This document shows positions 17,009 through 26,156 of a stretch of DNA of 64,000 bases, one piece after another. The stretch covers positions 285,366 through 349,365 of the forward strand of contig NZ_JAJEWQ010000005.1 in assembly GCF_020687805.1 (NCBI RefSeq), written 5' to 3'. The stretch's first letter is position 1; each line of letters begins with the position of its first letter. This DNA is from Planctobacterium marinum. GTDB taxonomy: Bacteria > Pseudomonadota > Gammaproteobacteria > Enterobacterales > Alteromonadaceae. The position numbers were made by a program, and so were the translations under genes. Below the pieces are notes generated by a model. It saw only the letters and a program-made list of their open reading frames with translations, searched no databases and was not told the origin of the DNA.

Positions 17009-19261
17009 TTACGCAGCGGGTTTGTGCTCAACCGCTACCGGAACTTCATCGCTCAGTAAGTTCAAATCAAAGTCGTATTCGTCGACTCTGACTGCCACAC
17101 GTCGTTTAGCATCATAATCTAATACGGCGTCAGCATCAGCCTGGTTCAGTACACCGCGTTTTTGCATTTCCGCAACTATGGTGACGAAATCAGAACCCGG
17201 AGCCACTGGCTCTTTGCGCAACGCTTTTTGGATATTGCGCAAAATCGGCATTACGGCGTGTTTGGCGATAAATGCCTGATAGTTAATGTCATAACCATCA
17301 CCCGCTTTGGTTTCTACCAGATGGGTAATTTCGTTGCGGAACGCGTTGTTCTGCAGACTGACTTCTGACAACTCACGCACCAAATCATCAGAAATGGCAT
17401 GCGTACTGTTGCTGTAAGTTGCCGTTAACAAACGCATCAGGCCACGTACTGCAGTGTTCGGGAAGTTAGCCACAAACGCTTTTTGCGCTTGCTCTGCCTG
17501 TTGTAAGGCCCACTGAATGCCGTATTCAAAATAAGGCTTAGCATCGGCACGATTAGCTTCGCTGACTTTAGCTTCGTAAAAACGAATCGCCGCCATCGAC
17601 ATGTAACCATAGCTCATCATGTCACCCAAACGCGCAGACAACATTTCCGCTTTCTTCAGATCACCACCTAACACCAACAATGCCAGGTCAGCCATCGTCG
17701 CCAGGTTAGAGGCTACCTTGTTCAGGCGCTTCTCGTATTTAGCCACTTCAGGCAATTTAGCCGTGCTGCCACGCAGGAATGGCAAATAGCTCTTACCCAT
17801 ACTACGGAAAGCATTCGCCACACTGAATCCGATGGTTTTTCTCAGTAATTTGTTAAATTTCGCATCTGCGTCTTTCTCATTACTGTGAATCTGCTCCACC
17901 AGCTCTTTCATGTACGGATGACAACGCATTGTACCCTGACCAAAAATCATCAGACTGCGGGTCAGAATGTTAGCCCCTTCTACCGTGATAGCAATAGGCT
18001 GTGCTTTGTAGCCATTGGCCATGGTGTTTTGTGGACCCTGCTGAATGGCCTTACCGGCGGTGATATCCATGCCGTGCTGCAGTACTTCACGACCCAGCTC
18101 CGTCATGTGGTATTTAGCCATCGCGGTCACCACTGAGGGTTTCAGACCTAAGCCCAGACCTTCAGTTGTCAATTGACGCATCGCTTCTAACAGGAAAGTT
18201 TTACCCGCCATGTCGGCCAGCTTTTCCTGAATACCTTCGAAACGACCAATTGGTACGCCAAACTGTTCACGAACAAAAGAATATTCGGTAGCCGCTTTGA
18301 ACGCCGACTGAGCCGACGATGTACCCAGTGCTGGTAAGGAAATACCACGACCTGCACCCAGACAGGCAACCAGCATCTGCCAACCGCGACCGATGTTGTT
18401 TTGACCACCAATGATGAAGTCCATTGGAATAAACACATCTTTACCACGAGTGGTACCGTTGTAGAAACGCATCCCCATTGGATCATGGCGATTACCTAAC
18501 TGCACACCAGGGTGAGATTTAGGGATCAAGGCACAGGTGATACCCAATTCGACTTTGTCTCCCAACAGTCCATTGGGATCCAGACATTTGAACGCCAAAC
18601 CTAACACAGTGGCGATTGGCGCCAGGGTGATATAGCGCTTGTCCCAGGTCACAGACAGACCCAGTACTTCTTTGCCTTCCCACATACCTTTAGTCACAAC
18701 ACCAATATCGGGGATCGCACCGGCATCAGAGCCCGCATCAGGACCTGTTAATGCAAAACAGGGCATATCCTGACCAATGGCCAGTTTGGGTAACCAGTAA
18801 TCTTGCTGTGCTTTAGTACCATAGTGCATGAGTAACTCGCCCGGACCTAAGGAGTTAGGCACCATCACAGTTACCGCAACAGCACAGCTGCGAGAAGCAA
18901 TTTTCGACACAATGGTCGAGTTAGCATAAGGACTGAACTCCAGACCACCGTAGGCTTTTGGAATGATCAGGGCGAAGAATTTATTCTTGCCTAAAAAGTC
19001 CAGAATATCTTGCGGAACATGAACACCGTCTTCCTGCAGACGATAATCATCAACCATTTCGATTAGTTCACGCAGAGGACCATCAATAAATGCCTGCTCA
19101 TCTGCTGTTAATTTTGCCTGAGGCACGTTTCTCAGTGCCGCCATATCGGGAACGCCACGATAGACAGAAGCTTCCAGCCACACATCACCGGCGTCCAGCG
19201 CCTCTTGCTCAGTAACTGAAATTGGGGGTAAAACCTTCTTAAACGTTGTACGTATACTCAT
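17009..19261 (-). CDS. fadE: Acyl-CoA dehydrogenase FadE
   Basis: FAD-dependent first step of fatty-acid beta-oxidation (acyl-CoA to trans-2-enoyl-CoA). About 750 residues with an acyl-CoA dehydrogenase core (FALTGPDAGSDAGAIPD, FIIGGQNNIGRGWQML, VREQFGVPIGRFEGIQEKL) and a long C-terminal extension (DUF1974-type) that marks the FadE class rather than the ~380-residue family members. The preferred start is ATG at 19261 (MSIRTTFKK); a GTG three codons upstream (19270) is also in frame. FadE is usually repressed by FadR or PsrA; I see no clear operator. A terminator follows. Confidence 0.95.
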   Translation of the reverse strand: MSIRTTFKKVLPPISVTEQEALDAGDVWLEASVYRGVPDMAALRNVPQAKLTADEQAFIDGPLRELIEMVDDYRLQEDGVHVPQDILDFLGKNKFFALIIPKAYGGLEFSPYANSTIVSKIASRSCAVAVTVMVPNSLGPGELLMHYGTKAQQDYWLPKLAIGQDMPCFALTGPDAGSDAGAIPDIGVVTKGMWEGKEVLGLSVTWDKRYITLAPIATVLGLAFKCLDPNGLLGDKVELGITCALIPKSHPGVQLGNRHDPMGMRFYNGTTRGKDVFIPMDFIIGGQNNIGRGWQMLVACLGAGRGISLPALGTSSAQSAFKAATEYSFVREQFGVPIGRFEGIQEKLADMAGKTFLLEAMRQLTTEGLGLGLKPSVVTAMAKYHMTELGREVLQHGMDITAGKAIQQGPQNTMANGYKAQPIAITVEGANILTRSLMIFGQGTMRCHPYMKELVEQIHSNEKDADAKFNKLLRKTIGFSVANAFRSMGKSYLPFLRGSTAKLPEVAKYEKRLNKVASNLATMADLALLVLGGDLKKAEMLSARLGDMMSYGYMSMAAIRFYEAKVSEANRADAKPYFEYGIQWALQQAEQAQKAFVANFPNTAVRGLMRLLTATYSNSTHAISDDLVRELSEVSLQNNAFRNEITHLVETKAGDGYDINYQAFIAKHAVMPILRNIQKALRKEPVAPGSDFVTIVAEMQKRGVLNQADADAVLDYDAKRRVAVRVDEYDFDLNLLSDEVPVAVEHKPAA

Positions 19262-19562
19262 AATATTCACTCATCTGACATCCGACCAGTTGAAATGATT
19301 ATGATAGAAAATGATTTTTGGATCAAAGTTTTTTAACAAATAATTCAAAAAATTGTATTATTTTTAAGCAAAAAGCCGCGCTAAGCGCCTGTAATAAACA
19401 ACTGATTTACAATTGTTTTTAGTGCTTTAAGAGGGACTTTAGAAATTGCTGCCTGGAGGCGTTTTTGAGCCTAGTCAGCAAGCCATATTGGGCTAATTTT
19501 GCACCCTGAATTGGCGAAAAAGAGGCATAAGAGCTACCGACAAGGTAGCTCTGAAAAGATAA
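19262..19562. other. AT-rich gap between fadE and carbonic anhydrase genes
   Basis: About 300 bp with no gene. It should hold the fadE promoter. At 19531-19551, GAGCTACC/GGTAGCTC forms an 8-bp hairpin just beyond the carbonic anhydrase stop on the minus strand; its T-tail is poor, so it is at best a weak terminator. Confidence 0.45.
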
Positions 19563-20162
19563 TCAGGCGGACAATGACATGTTTTCGCCCAGCTTTTTCA
19601 GGCGACCGTTTTTAATGCCATAGATAAAACTGTGCACGTTCAGCTCCTGTCCGGCAGCTTTGGCCGATTTAACCACTGAGGTTCTCAAAACGTTATTTGC
19701 CTGCTCGATAACATTGATTTCGCACATGCGATCATCTCTGGCTTCGCCTTCCAGACCGTCTAGTTCTTGGGCGTACTTACCCGCAACATCCTGAATGTGC
19801 CCTAACCAGTTGTCGATAAGTCCCAGCGGTTCGCCTTTCAGCGCCGCGGTGATCCCGCCGCAACCGTAGTGCCCACAAACAATAATATGCTGTACTTTGA
19901 GCACATCAACGGCAAACTGCAATACTGACAAACAATTCAGATCAGTGTGAACCACCATATTGGCCACATTGCGATGTACAAATAACTCTCCCGGTAACAG
20001 GCCCACGATCTGATTAGCAGGTACGCGACTGTCGGCACAGCCAATCCACAGATATTTGGGTTTTTGTTGTTTGGATAACTTGTCAAAAAACTCGGGGTTT
20101 TCTCTGTCGATTTCTTCCGCCCATTTGGCATTGTTATCGAGTAGTAACTGAATGTCCTGCAT
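19563..20162 (-). CDS. can: Beta-class carbonic anhydrase
   Basis: Zinc enzyme interconverting CO2 and bicarbonate, supplying bicarbonate for reactions such as PEP carboxylase. 199 residues; the zinc ligands C42, D44, H98 and C101 lie in GCADSRVPAN and VCGHYGCGG at the same positions as in the E. coli enzyme. The C-terminal NGRLKKLG is also conserved. It is cytoplasmic with no signal peptide. Apparently a single-gene unit between fadE and a VOC protein. Confidence 0.97.
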   Translation of the reverse strand: MQDIQLLLDNNAKWAEEIDRENPEFFDKLSKQQKPKYLWIGCADSRVPANQIVGLLPGELFVHRNVANMVVHTDLNCLSVLQFAVDVLKVQHIIVCGHYGCGGITAALKGEPLGLIDNWLGHIQDVAGKYAQELDGLEGEARDDRMCEINVIEQANNVLRTSVVKSAKAAGQELNVHSFIYGIKNGRLKKLGENMSLSA

Positions 20163-20353
20163 TTATACCTTCATATTTACGTGCGACTTTGCGGCAAAGT
20201 ATAACCTGGATAAGTACACATGAAAGCTCGGATCTGTCTAACCCATAGCTGACTGATTTAACCATGAAAAGCAGAATTTTACCCGGACACAGTTGCCGGA
20301 TAGCAATCAACTGCTATACCTGGATCTCCCACTTGTGAATACATGGAGCAATT

Positions 20354-20788
20354 ATGCAGCTATTAAACTATCTGAATTTTAAAGGACAATGCGAAGACGC
20401 AATTAACTTTTACCAAAAAAGCTTAGGTGCAGAAGTGATTATGCTGATGCGCTTTCAGGATATGCCACCCGAAGAAAGCGAAGCGTGTCAGATGCCGCCG
20501 GGATTGGACGAGAAGATCATGCATGCTGAACTGCAGTTTGGTGAAACCCGGGTCATGATGTCTGATAGCCCGGAATCCGGCGCCGCAGAGTTTAAAGGAT
20601 TTTCACTATCAATAGCCGCAGACAGTGTTGAGTTGGCAGAAAAATACTTTTTTGCTCTGGCAGAAGAAGGCAAGGTCACTATGGCGTTGGCGCCGACATT
20701 TTGGGCGAAAATTTTCGGTATGGTAGAAGATAAATATGGCGTCAGCTGGATGGTAAATGTTGACAGCGATGAGATGCCGTCAATGTAA
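20354..20788 (+). CDS. VOC-superfamily protein, PhnB/YjdN-like
   Basis: 144 residues of the vicinal-oxygen-chelate fold, closest to the PhnB-like (YjdN) branch: YLNFKGQCEDAINFYQKSLG at the start, EKIMHAELQFGETRVMMSD in the middle and FWAKIFGMVEDKYGVSWMVN at the end. Proteins of this branch are often annotated as 3-demethylubiquinone methyltransferase-like or glyoxalase-like, but most have no proven activity. The two betaalphabetabetabeta modules are visible, while metal ligands cannot be assigned with confidence. The gene stands alone. Confidence 0.85.
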   Translation: MQLLNYLNFKGQCEDAINFYQKSLGAEVIMLMRFQDMPPEESEACQMPPGLDEKIMHAELQFGETRVMMSDSPESGAAEFKGFSLSIAADSVELAEKYFFALAEEGKVTMALAPTFWAKIFGMVEDKYGVSWMVNVDSDEMPSM

Positions 20789-20858
20789 TAATCCCCTCCC
20801 TGGCCCGGATAATACTGACCAGAGCGCGTTGACCTTTGCTGCACGAAATTTGTTCCAG

Positions 20859-20943
20859 ATATAAGCGCTTTAATCGCGGAACAGGCCTACAGGCCTGGTG
20901 GTTCTAAGTCAAAGGGCTGTGACAAAGAGTAAAGCGCTTATAT
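20859..20943. repeat. Structured element with 13-bp perfect inverted repeats
   Basis: ATATAAGCGCTTT (20859-20871) and AAAGCGCTTATAT (20931-20943) are perfect inverted repeats. Between them lie two smaller hairpins: GAAC-AGGCC-TACA-GGCCT...GTTC (about 20879-20904) and GTCA...TGAC (20908-20923). The whole can fold as a three-way junction. No gene is present. Confidence 0.65.
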
Positions 20944-20964
20944 GACGAACCTTGCGGGCAGCGC

Positions 20965-21171
20965 CTGTGTGTAATTATCTGCGTTAAATGCTTTTGATTT
21001 ATCCCTACATGGATGTCGGTGATTAGAATAACGCAGGAGCAGTTATCAAGAGCCACCAGACCTTCAAGCATTCACCTTGTCTACCAAATGCTGTTGGAAC
21101 AGCATAGAACAGCTTTAGCTGGCCTGCGAAGCAGGTGAGCTACAAGGAATTAGCAAATAAATTACACACAG
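20965..21171. repeat. MITE-like element with 12-bp terminal inverted repeats
   Basis: CTGTGTGTAATT (20965-20976) and AATTACACACAG (21160-21171) are perfect inverted repeats bounding 207 bp. The interior is densely palindromic: TGCGTTA/TAACGCA (from about 20980), ATGCTGTT-GG-AACAGCAT, and TAGCT...CCTGC-GAA-GCAGG...AGCTA (about 21116-21143). No reading frame of note is present. The ends look like those of some insertion sequences, but no transposase or clear target duplication was found. Confidence 0.6.
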
Positions 21172-21207
21172 ACTGCTGCAAAATTGTACCGAAAAGTTCA
21201 ACACACT

Positions 21208-22491
21208 CTAGTGCTTAGCCATATAATCCATGGTCAGGTTTGTCAGTAGTTTTACGCCCAGTTTCATACCTGAGTCATCCACATAAAATTCCGGGGTATG
21301 GTGTGCCGGAGCCTCTTTCACCGGGACATCCAGCGGTTTACCACCTACAAACAGGTAAAGCCCTGGGATCTCCTTCTGGAAGAAAGAAAAGTCTTCAGCG
21401 CCGGTCGTCGGTTTGCGACTGGTGACATGGTCTTTACCGGCAGTCCGCACCAGGGTATCTACCATATCTGCCATCAGCTCGGGATCGTTGTACGTCACCG
21501 GATAATTGTAATCCAGTGGTAGTGTCACTTCCGCCGTCGCCCCCATACTTTCAGCTATCGCTTTCACTTTGCGCGGTAAAGACTCATAAATGTGTTCGCG
21601 CGCCGCATCATTGAGGGTACGAATAGTCCCTACCATTTCCACTTCATTGGGAATAATATTCGAGCGCACGCCCCCCTGAATTTTCCCAATGGTGACTACA
21701 GCGCCATCTTCCACCAGTTCCAGCTCCCGACTTACGATAGTCTGCAGCCCCATAATAATCTGAGCCGAAGTCACCACCGGATCGACACTCAACCAGGGAT
21801 AGGCACCATGAGCCTGCTTGCCTTTAACTACCACTTTAAAAGGGTCCACCGCAGCCATAATCCCCCCAGCGCGGTATGCCACCGTGTTGACATCTAAACC
21901 GGCCCAGATGTGCAGTCCAAAGATCACATCTACATCCGGGTTTTTCAGCACTCCTTCTTCTACCATCACCTCAGCCCCACCGCGCTCTCCGGCAGGTGCG
22001 CCTTCTTCGGCAGGTTGAAAAATAAACTTCACCTGGCCTTTGAGTTCCGATTTTTTACTGGCCAGTATCGTGGCAGCGCCCATTAACATCGCCATATGCG
22101 TATCATGGCCACAGGCATGACTGACCGGCACTTCGTTGCCGTTGTACTCTCCTTTGGCGGTGGATTTCCACGCTAAATCGTTGCTTTCCAGTACCGGCAG
22201 ACCGTCCATATCAGCCCGCAAGCCAATCACAGGTCCGGGTTTCCCGCTGTCTAAAATGGCCACAACGCCGGTTTTCGCCACCCCGGTTTGCACCTCAAAG
22301 CCCAACTCTCGCATATAGTCGGCAATATATTTGGCGGTTTCGAACTCCCCGTTAGACAGTTCCGGATGCTGATGAAAGTGATGTCGCCATTCGATAACCT
22401 TGGGTTCAATCTCATCGGCCACCTGAGCAACATCCGCGCTCACCTGAAGAGACATTGCAGCAGCAATGCCCAGTGCGATTTTTTTTATCAT
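21208..22491 (-). CDS. Secreted M20-family amidohydrolase (M20D)
   Basis: 427 residues with a signal peptide (about 1-19, SLQVSA) and the M20D peptidase/amidohydrolase fold, related to IAA-amino-acid hydrolases, hippuricase and N-acyl amino-acid deacylases. Metal ligands are visible in SHACGHDTHMAM (about 124-135), PAEEGAPAGERGGAE (159-173), FGLHIWAG and TGAEDFSFF. The product is predicted to be periplasmic and to cleave N-acylated amino acids. It is divergent from the cyanophycin-type operon across 348 bp; a link to release of amino acids from amide-bonded substrates is possible but unproven. Confidence 0.9.
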   Translation of the reverse strand: MIKKIALGIAAAMSLQVSADVAQVADEIEPKVIEWRHHFHQHPELSNGEFETAKYIADYMRELGFEVQTGVAKTGVVAILDSGKPGPVIGLRADMDGLPVLESNDLAWKSTAKGEYNGNEVPVSHACGHDTHMAMLMGAATILASKKSELKGQVKFIFQPAEEGAPAGERGGAEVMVEEGVLKNPDVDVIFGLHIWAGLDVNTVAYRAGGIMAAVDPFKVVVKGKQAHGAYPWLSVDPVVTSAQIIMGLQTIVSRELELVEDGAVVTIGKIQGGVRSNIIPNEVEMVGTIRTLNDAAREHIYESLPRKVKAIAESMGATAEVTLPLDYNYPVTYNDPELMADMVDTLVRTAGKDHVTSRKPTTGAEDFSFFQKEIPGLYLFVGGKPLDVPVKEAPAHHTPEFYVDDSGMKLGVKLLTNLTMDYMAKH

Positions 22492-22839
22492 TTTTATTGT
22501 CCTGCTGTTGGGTAGAATCAGTCTGTTTCTGATACTAACCGCGTAGCCCCGACAGACTCAACTAAATTTACATGCAGTCAGCCTGAAAGACGGTAGCAAA
22601 ATTTATGTTTTTTTTAGTTTGCATAGATATTCATTTTATCTTCGTCAGACGAGGGTTTTCAGCTCTCTGGTGGACAAACCGGTATAAAATTTCATTGTGC
22701 CTGCATGTCTATTTTTTTCTGAAAAAGTGGGCATATCGTGCATTATTGCTATGCTTTTAGACATTTGGTAGCGTGGTGAAATCATGGCATTCGGTCGCTA
22801 CCTCAGGCCTAACGCCAATCAATTCAACAGGACACATTT
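22492..22839. other. Divergent control region between amidohydrolase and cphA2-like genes
   Basis: 348 bp without a gene. GGTAGCG (22767-22773) and CGCTACC (22796-22802) form a 7-bp perfect inverted repeat with a 22-nt loop, 38 bp before the ATG of the cphA2-like gene, and could be an operator or leader hairpin. AT-rich tracts around 22600-22730 may carry the promoters. Nothing more specific is supported. Confidence 0.4.
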
Positions 22840-24819
22840 ATGACTAAGTCAGTGCCGGAACAAACTTCACGTACCAATGCAAAAGATTCAGATGCCTTTG
22901 ATATCTTCAATCTTCGTCATTATGTAGGCCCAAATCCCGATCTGTCCTGTGAAGCCCTGGCCTTTGACTTTGCCTTCACCGGTCACCCCAAACCCATTCC
23001 GTTAAACGATTTACACTCCGTCATCGCGGAACGACTTCCGGAGCTGGCAACCCAGGAATTTCAAAGCTATCAACAATTGTTTGGGCAAACCGTTTCTGCC
23101 ATTAATCGCCTGGATCTGAATCTTCATATGAACAAACTGGAAATTCAGGAAAAGGAACAGGGCGCAAGAATCGCCTTTCAGGTGGTTCACAAAACCACCT
23201 CCTGGAAAGTGGTCTATTTTGTCTGGGACTGGTTTGAGTATATCTGCGATCCGGATAACAATGACTTTGACTATGATGCGCAATTTTCAGAATTACAGGA
23301 TTCCTTTAACCGCTCGGTATTTGGCGGCCCTACCTCATACAGTTTGCTCAAAGCGGCGGCCAAAAAACACATCCCTGTTACCTATCTCTGGGATGAAGGC
23401 TTATTCCAATATGGTTATGGCAAAAACATGGTCAGAGGTATCGCCACCACCTTTGATGTGGACAGCCACGTGGACTCCGACTTCACCTGCCGCAAAGACG
23501 ATTGCAAAGCCTTTTTGGCGGAATACGGTTTCCCGGTGCCCGAGGGCGAAGTGGTGTTTGAACTGGAAGAAGCCATCGAAGTGGCAGAAGATATCGGCTA
23601 TCCGGTCGTTTGCAAGCCGGTTGTGGGTCACAAAGGCATTGGTGTAACCGCCAACATTGAAAACGAAGATCAATTGCGCAAAGCCTTCCTCAATGCGATT
23701 GCCGCTGTACCGGAAGGCGAGCCACAATCAATTATTATTGAAACCTTTATTCAGGGCAGCGATCACCGCATATTGTGCGTAGACGGTGAATTTGTTGCGG
23801 CGGTTAAACGCGAACCGGCCTATATTGTTGGTGACGGTGAATCCACAGTGATGGAGCTGATCAACATCGAAAACGGCAAAGAAATACGCGCCGATACCGC
23901 CACCTCGCCACTGGGTAAAATCCTCACAGATGATGTAATGGACAACACTCTGGAGGACGCGGGCCTGCATCGGGACTCAGTGGTCGAGCGCGGTGAAAAA
24001 GTCTTTTTGCGCAAAGTAGCCAACTTATCGTTAGGCGGTGTCAGTGAGGATGTAACCGATATCGTGCACCCTGAAATCATCGCCATGAGTCGCGCTATTT
24101 CCCAGCATTTCAAACTCACGGTATTTGCGCTGGATGTGATCACCGACGACATAGCCAATGACTGGAAACCCAGACAAGGCCAAAAGCGCGCCAATTTTGG
24201 CATCATTGAAATCAATGCCGCTCCCGGCATTTACATGCACCTCAAGCCTGCTTACGGTCGCTCAATCGATGTACCCACTCGTATTATCGAAACCTTCTTT
24301 GATGAGAGTCTCGACGCCCGCATCCCCATTCTGACCTTTAATAAACTCAGCAAACCTGGCATGAAACGCATTATCGATTATGTTATGCATCATGACATCT
24401 GCCGCTACCCTGCCGGCGTGTGTACGGAAGGCATGTTCCTGAAAAAACACGAGTTTCCGGTGAACCCGGATTACAACGCTAATATGCGTAATGTACTCAG
24501 AAATCCGCGGGTGGAAATGTTGCTGGCCGAAATGCCGCTGGCGGTATACGAAACCGAGGGGATGTATTACAACAGCTCAGATCTATTGGTACTGGAAGAT
24601 CCCAACGAAACCGAAATGATTCTTGCTGAAGACATGGAGCCCGGCGCTATCGTGATGATCCGGATTGGCAATGACGTTGAAGTAAGACGCGGTGACAAAG
24701 AACCAGAAAAGATGCAGGTGGAATTTGAAGACGAGTTTCATTCCCTAATCCTGCATGAAATCAAAGCGCATTTTGGCAAAAAAATGATTCTACAACCGGC
24801 TCCCTTGTTGGGAAGCTAG
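22840..24819 (+). CDS. CphA2-like cyanophycin synthetase-family ligase with degenerate Mur-ligase domain
   Basis: 659 residues related to cyanophycin synthetase. An N-domain (about 22-170, opening FNLRHYVGPNP) is followed by a CphA-type ATP-grasp domain (about 212-487): GYPVVCKPVVGHKGIGVT (253-270), EPAYIVGDGESTV (325-337), ANLSLGGVSEDVTDIVHPE (394-412) and IIEINAAPGIYMHLKP (455-470). Where CphA continues into its Mur-ligase domain with a GTNGKTTT P-loop, this protein reads RIPILTFNKLSKPGMKR (494-510), so the P-loop is gone and only about 165 residues follow. CphA2, which polymerises beta-Asp-Arg dipeptides with one active site, is built the same way. The cyanophycinase gene follows 28 bp downstream. 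The true substrate is unknown. Confidence 0.87.
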   Translation: MTKSVPEQTSRTNAKDSDAFDIFNLRHYVGPNPDLSCEALAFDFAFTGHPKPIPLNDLHSVIAERLPELATQEFQSYQQLFGQTVSAINRLDLNLHMNKLEIQEKEQGARIAFQVVHKTTSWKVVYFVWDWFEYICDPDNNDFDYDAQFSELQDSFNRSVFGGPTSYSLLKAAAKKHIPVTYLWDEGLFQYGYGKNMVRGIATTFDVDSHVDSDFTCRKDDCKAFLAEYGFPVPEGEVVFELEEAIEVAEDIGYPVVCKPVVGHKGIGVTANIENEDQLRKAFLNAIAAVPEGEPQSIIIETFIQGSDHRILCVDGEFVAAVKREPAYIVGDGESTVMELINIENGKEIRADTATSPLGKILTDDVMDNTLEDAGLHRDSVVERGEKVFLRKVANLSLGGVSEDVTDIVHPEIIAMSRAISQHFKLTVFALDVITDDIANDWKPRQGQKRANFGIIEINAAPGIYMHLKPAYGRSIDVPTRIIETFFDESLDARIPILTFNKLSKPGMKRIIDYVMHHDICRYPAGVCTEGMFLKKHEFPVNPDYNANMRNVLRNPRVEMLLAEMPLAVYETEGMYYNSSDLLVLEDPNETEMILAEDMEPGAIVMIRIGNDVEVRRGDKEPEKMQVEFEDEFHSLILHEIKAHFGKKMILQPAPLLGS

Positions 24820-24847
24820 GCTAAAAGCAGTTTAATTAGCAAATTGG

Positions 24848-25687
24848 ATGTTTAAATTAATGCACAACAATAAAGGCACACTCACTTTAATCGGAGGCGC
24901 TGAAGACAGACAAAGTAACACCGGAGTTTTACAAAAACTGCTGGAAAAAACCCAACCTAAAACGATCGCTGTTATTCCAACGGCGTCCATGTATGGCTAT
25001 GAGTTAGGCGATGAATACAGAGCCTGTTTCCGTCGTCTGGGTGTGGACAACATAGAGATATTAGATATCAAAGAGCGTCGGGATACCGAAGAAGCACGTT
25101 ATTTGGACATTGCCCGGACAGCTGACCTGATCTTCTTTACCGGTGGTGATCAGGTGAAACTGGCTCATGTATTTTTACACACAGGGTTTTTACAAGTGAT
25201 CAAAGATCGGTATTTTCAGTCCGGTCTGCACCTGGCGGGTACCAGTGCCGGCGCTATGATCATGAGTGATCCATTGATCTACGACGGCGACGACAAAGAC
25301 TTTCAAAAAGGCGCAGTGTTTTTTGAACCGGGATTTGGTGTCACCGCCAGTATTACCGTGGACACCCACTTTATGGAGCGTGGCCGAATCCCGCGAATTT
25401 GCGCCTTTCTGGCCTCCGGACACAGCAAACGCGGCATCGGTGTTGGCGAGAATACCGCAGCCTTTATTACCCCGGATGACAAGCTGGAAGTGTTTGGTGC
25501 CGGCATTGTGGTCATGTTTAACGCCGACCAAATGCGCTACTCCAACTTTCACGATATTAAAGAAAACGAACTGGTGGATGTGGATAACATCGCCACGTCG
25601 TTTTTAGTGCAGGGCTCGCGATTTGATATGACGAAATGGGCGCAGATTAAGCCTTCAAGACGCAAGAAGATTATTGCGGCTTCTTAA
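24848..25687 (+). CDS. Cyanophycinase (CphB-like, peptidase S51 fold)
   Basis: 279 residues of the S51 serine-peptidase family that cleaves cyanophycin (multi-L-arginyl-poly-L-aspartate) to beta-Asp-Arg dipeptides. The nucleophile is S133 in LAGTSAGAMIMSD; H174 in VDTHFMERGRIPR and E201 in GIGVGENTAAF match the conserved family positions. There is no signal peptide, so it acts in the cytoplasm, as intracellular CphB does. It shares an operon with the CphA2-like ligase. The start is ATG 24848; a second ATG four codons later is possible, and neither has a strong ribosome-binding site. Confidence 0.88.
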   Translation: MFKLMHNNKGTLTLIGGAEDRQSNTGVLQKLLEKTQPKTIAVIPTASMYGYELGDEYRACFRRLGVDNIEILDIKERRDTEEARYLDIARTADLIFFTGGDQVKLAHVFLHTGFLQVIKDRYFQSGLHLAGTSAGAMIMSDPLIYDGDDKDFQKGAVFFEPGFGVTASITVDTHFMERGRIPRICAFLASGHSKRGIGVGENTAAFITPDDKLEVFGAGIVVMFNADQMRYSNFHDIKENELVDVDNIATSFLVQGSRFDMTKWAQIKPSRRKKIIAAS

Positions 25688-25799
25688 ATCTGGGTTAATG
25701 TCATTGAAATAGTTAGGGAAGCAATAAGCGCCAGGTATCTCTTAAAATGTCCTTTACTGTTATACTGACGATAACTCTCAAAGATTAAAAACGATAACC

Positions 25800-26156
25800 A
25801 TGGATAAAAACCTACAAGATCTGCTCAATCAACCCGCTGAGCAGCGCTATAACTATCTGATCAATCAGGTCAAGAAGCATCAACAGTTGTGGATTTTGGC
25901 AGATGATGTGGGTGCGGTGATGTTTAACAGTGAACAGGAAGACTGTATCGGTGTCTGGCCAGAAGAAGCGATGGCAAAATTATGGTGTACCGATGACTGG
26001 GCCCATTGTAACCCTATGCCGATTTCTGTAGAAAAGTGGCTACAAGACTGGACGCCAGGTCTGGAAGACGACGAAGTATCTGTTTTGGTAATGCCGGATG
26101 AAAACGACGAAGGTTTGGTGATTGAACCCTGGGAGTTGGCTGAACGATTAGGTTAA
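25800..26156 (+). CDS. DUF2750 family protein
   Basis: 118 residues of the DUF2750 family: QQLWILADDVGAVMFNSEQEDCIGVWP is built on the family pattern, and the acidic tail PWELAERLG is typical. Many Trp and acidic residues, cytoplasmic, no known function. Its stop region overlaps by 4 bp the stop region of the AraC-family gene coming from the other strand (tail-to-tail). Spacing of 113 bp from the cyanophycinase gene, with no terminator seen between them, leaves open whether it belongs to that operon. Confidence 0.85.
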   Translation: MDKNLQDLLNQPAEQRYNYLINQVKKHQQLWILADDVGAVMFNSEQEDCIGVWPEEAMAKLWCTDDWAHCNPMPISVEKWLQDWTPGLEDDEVSVLVMPDENDEGLVIEPWELAERLG

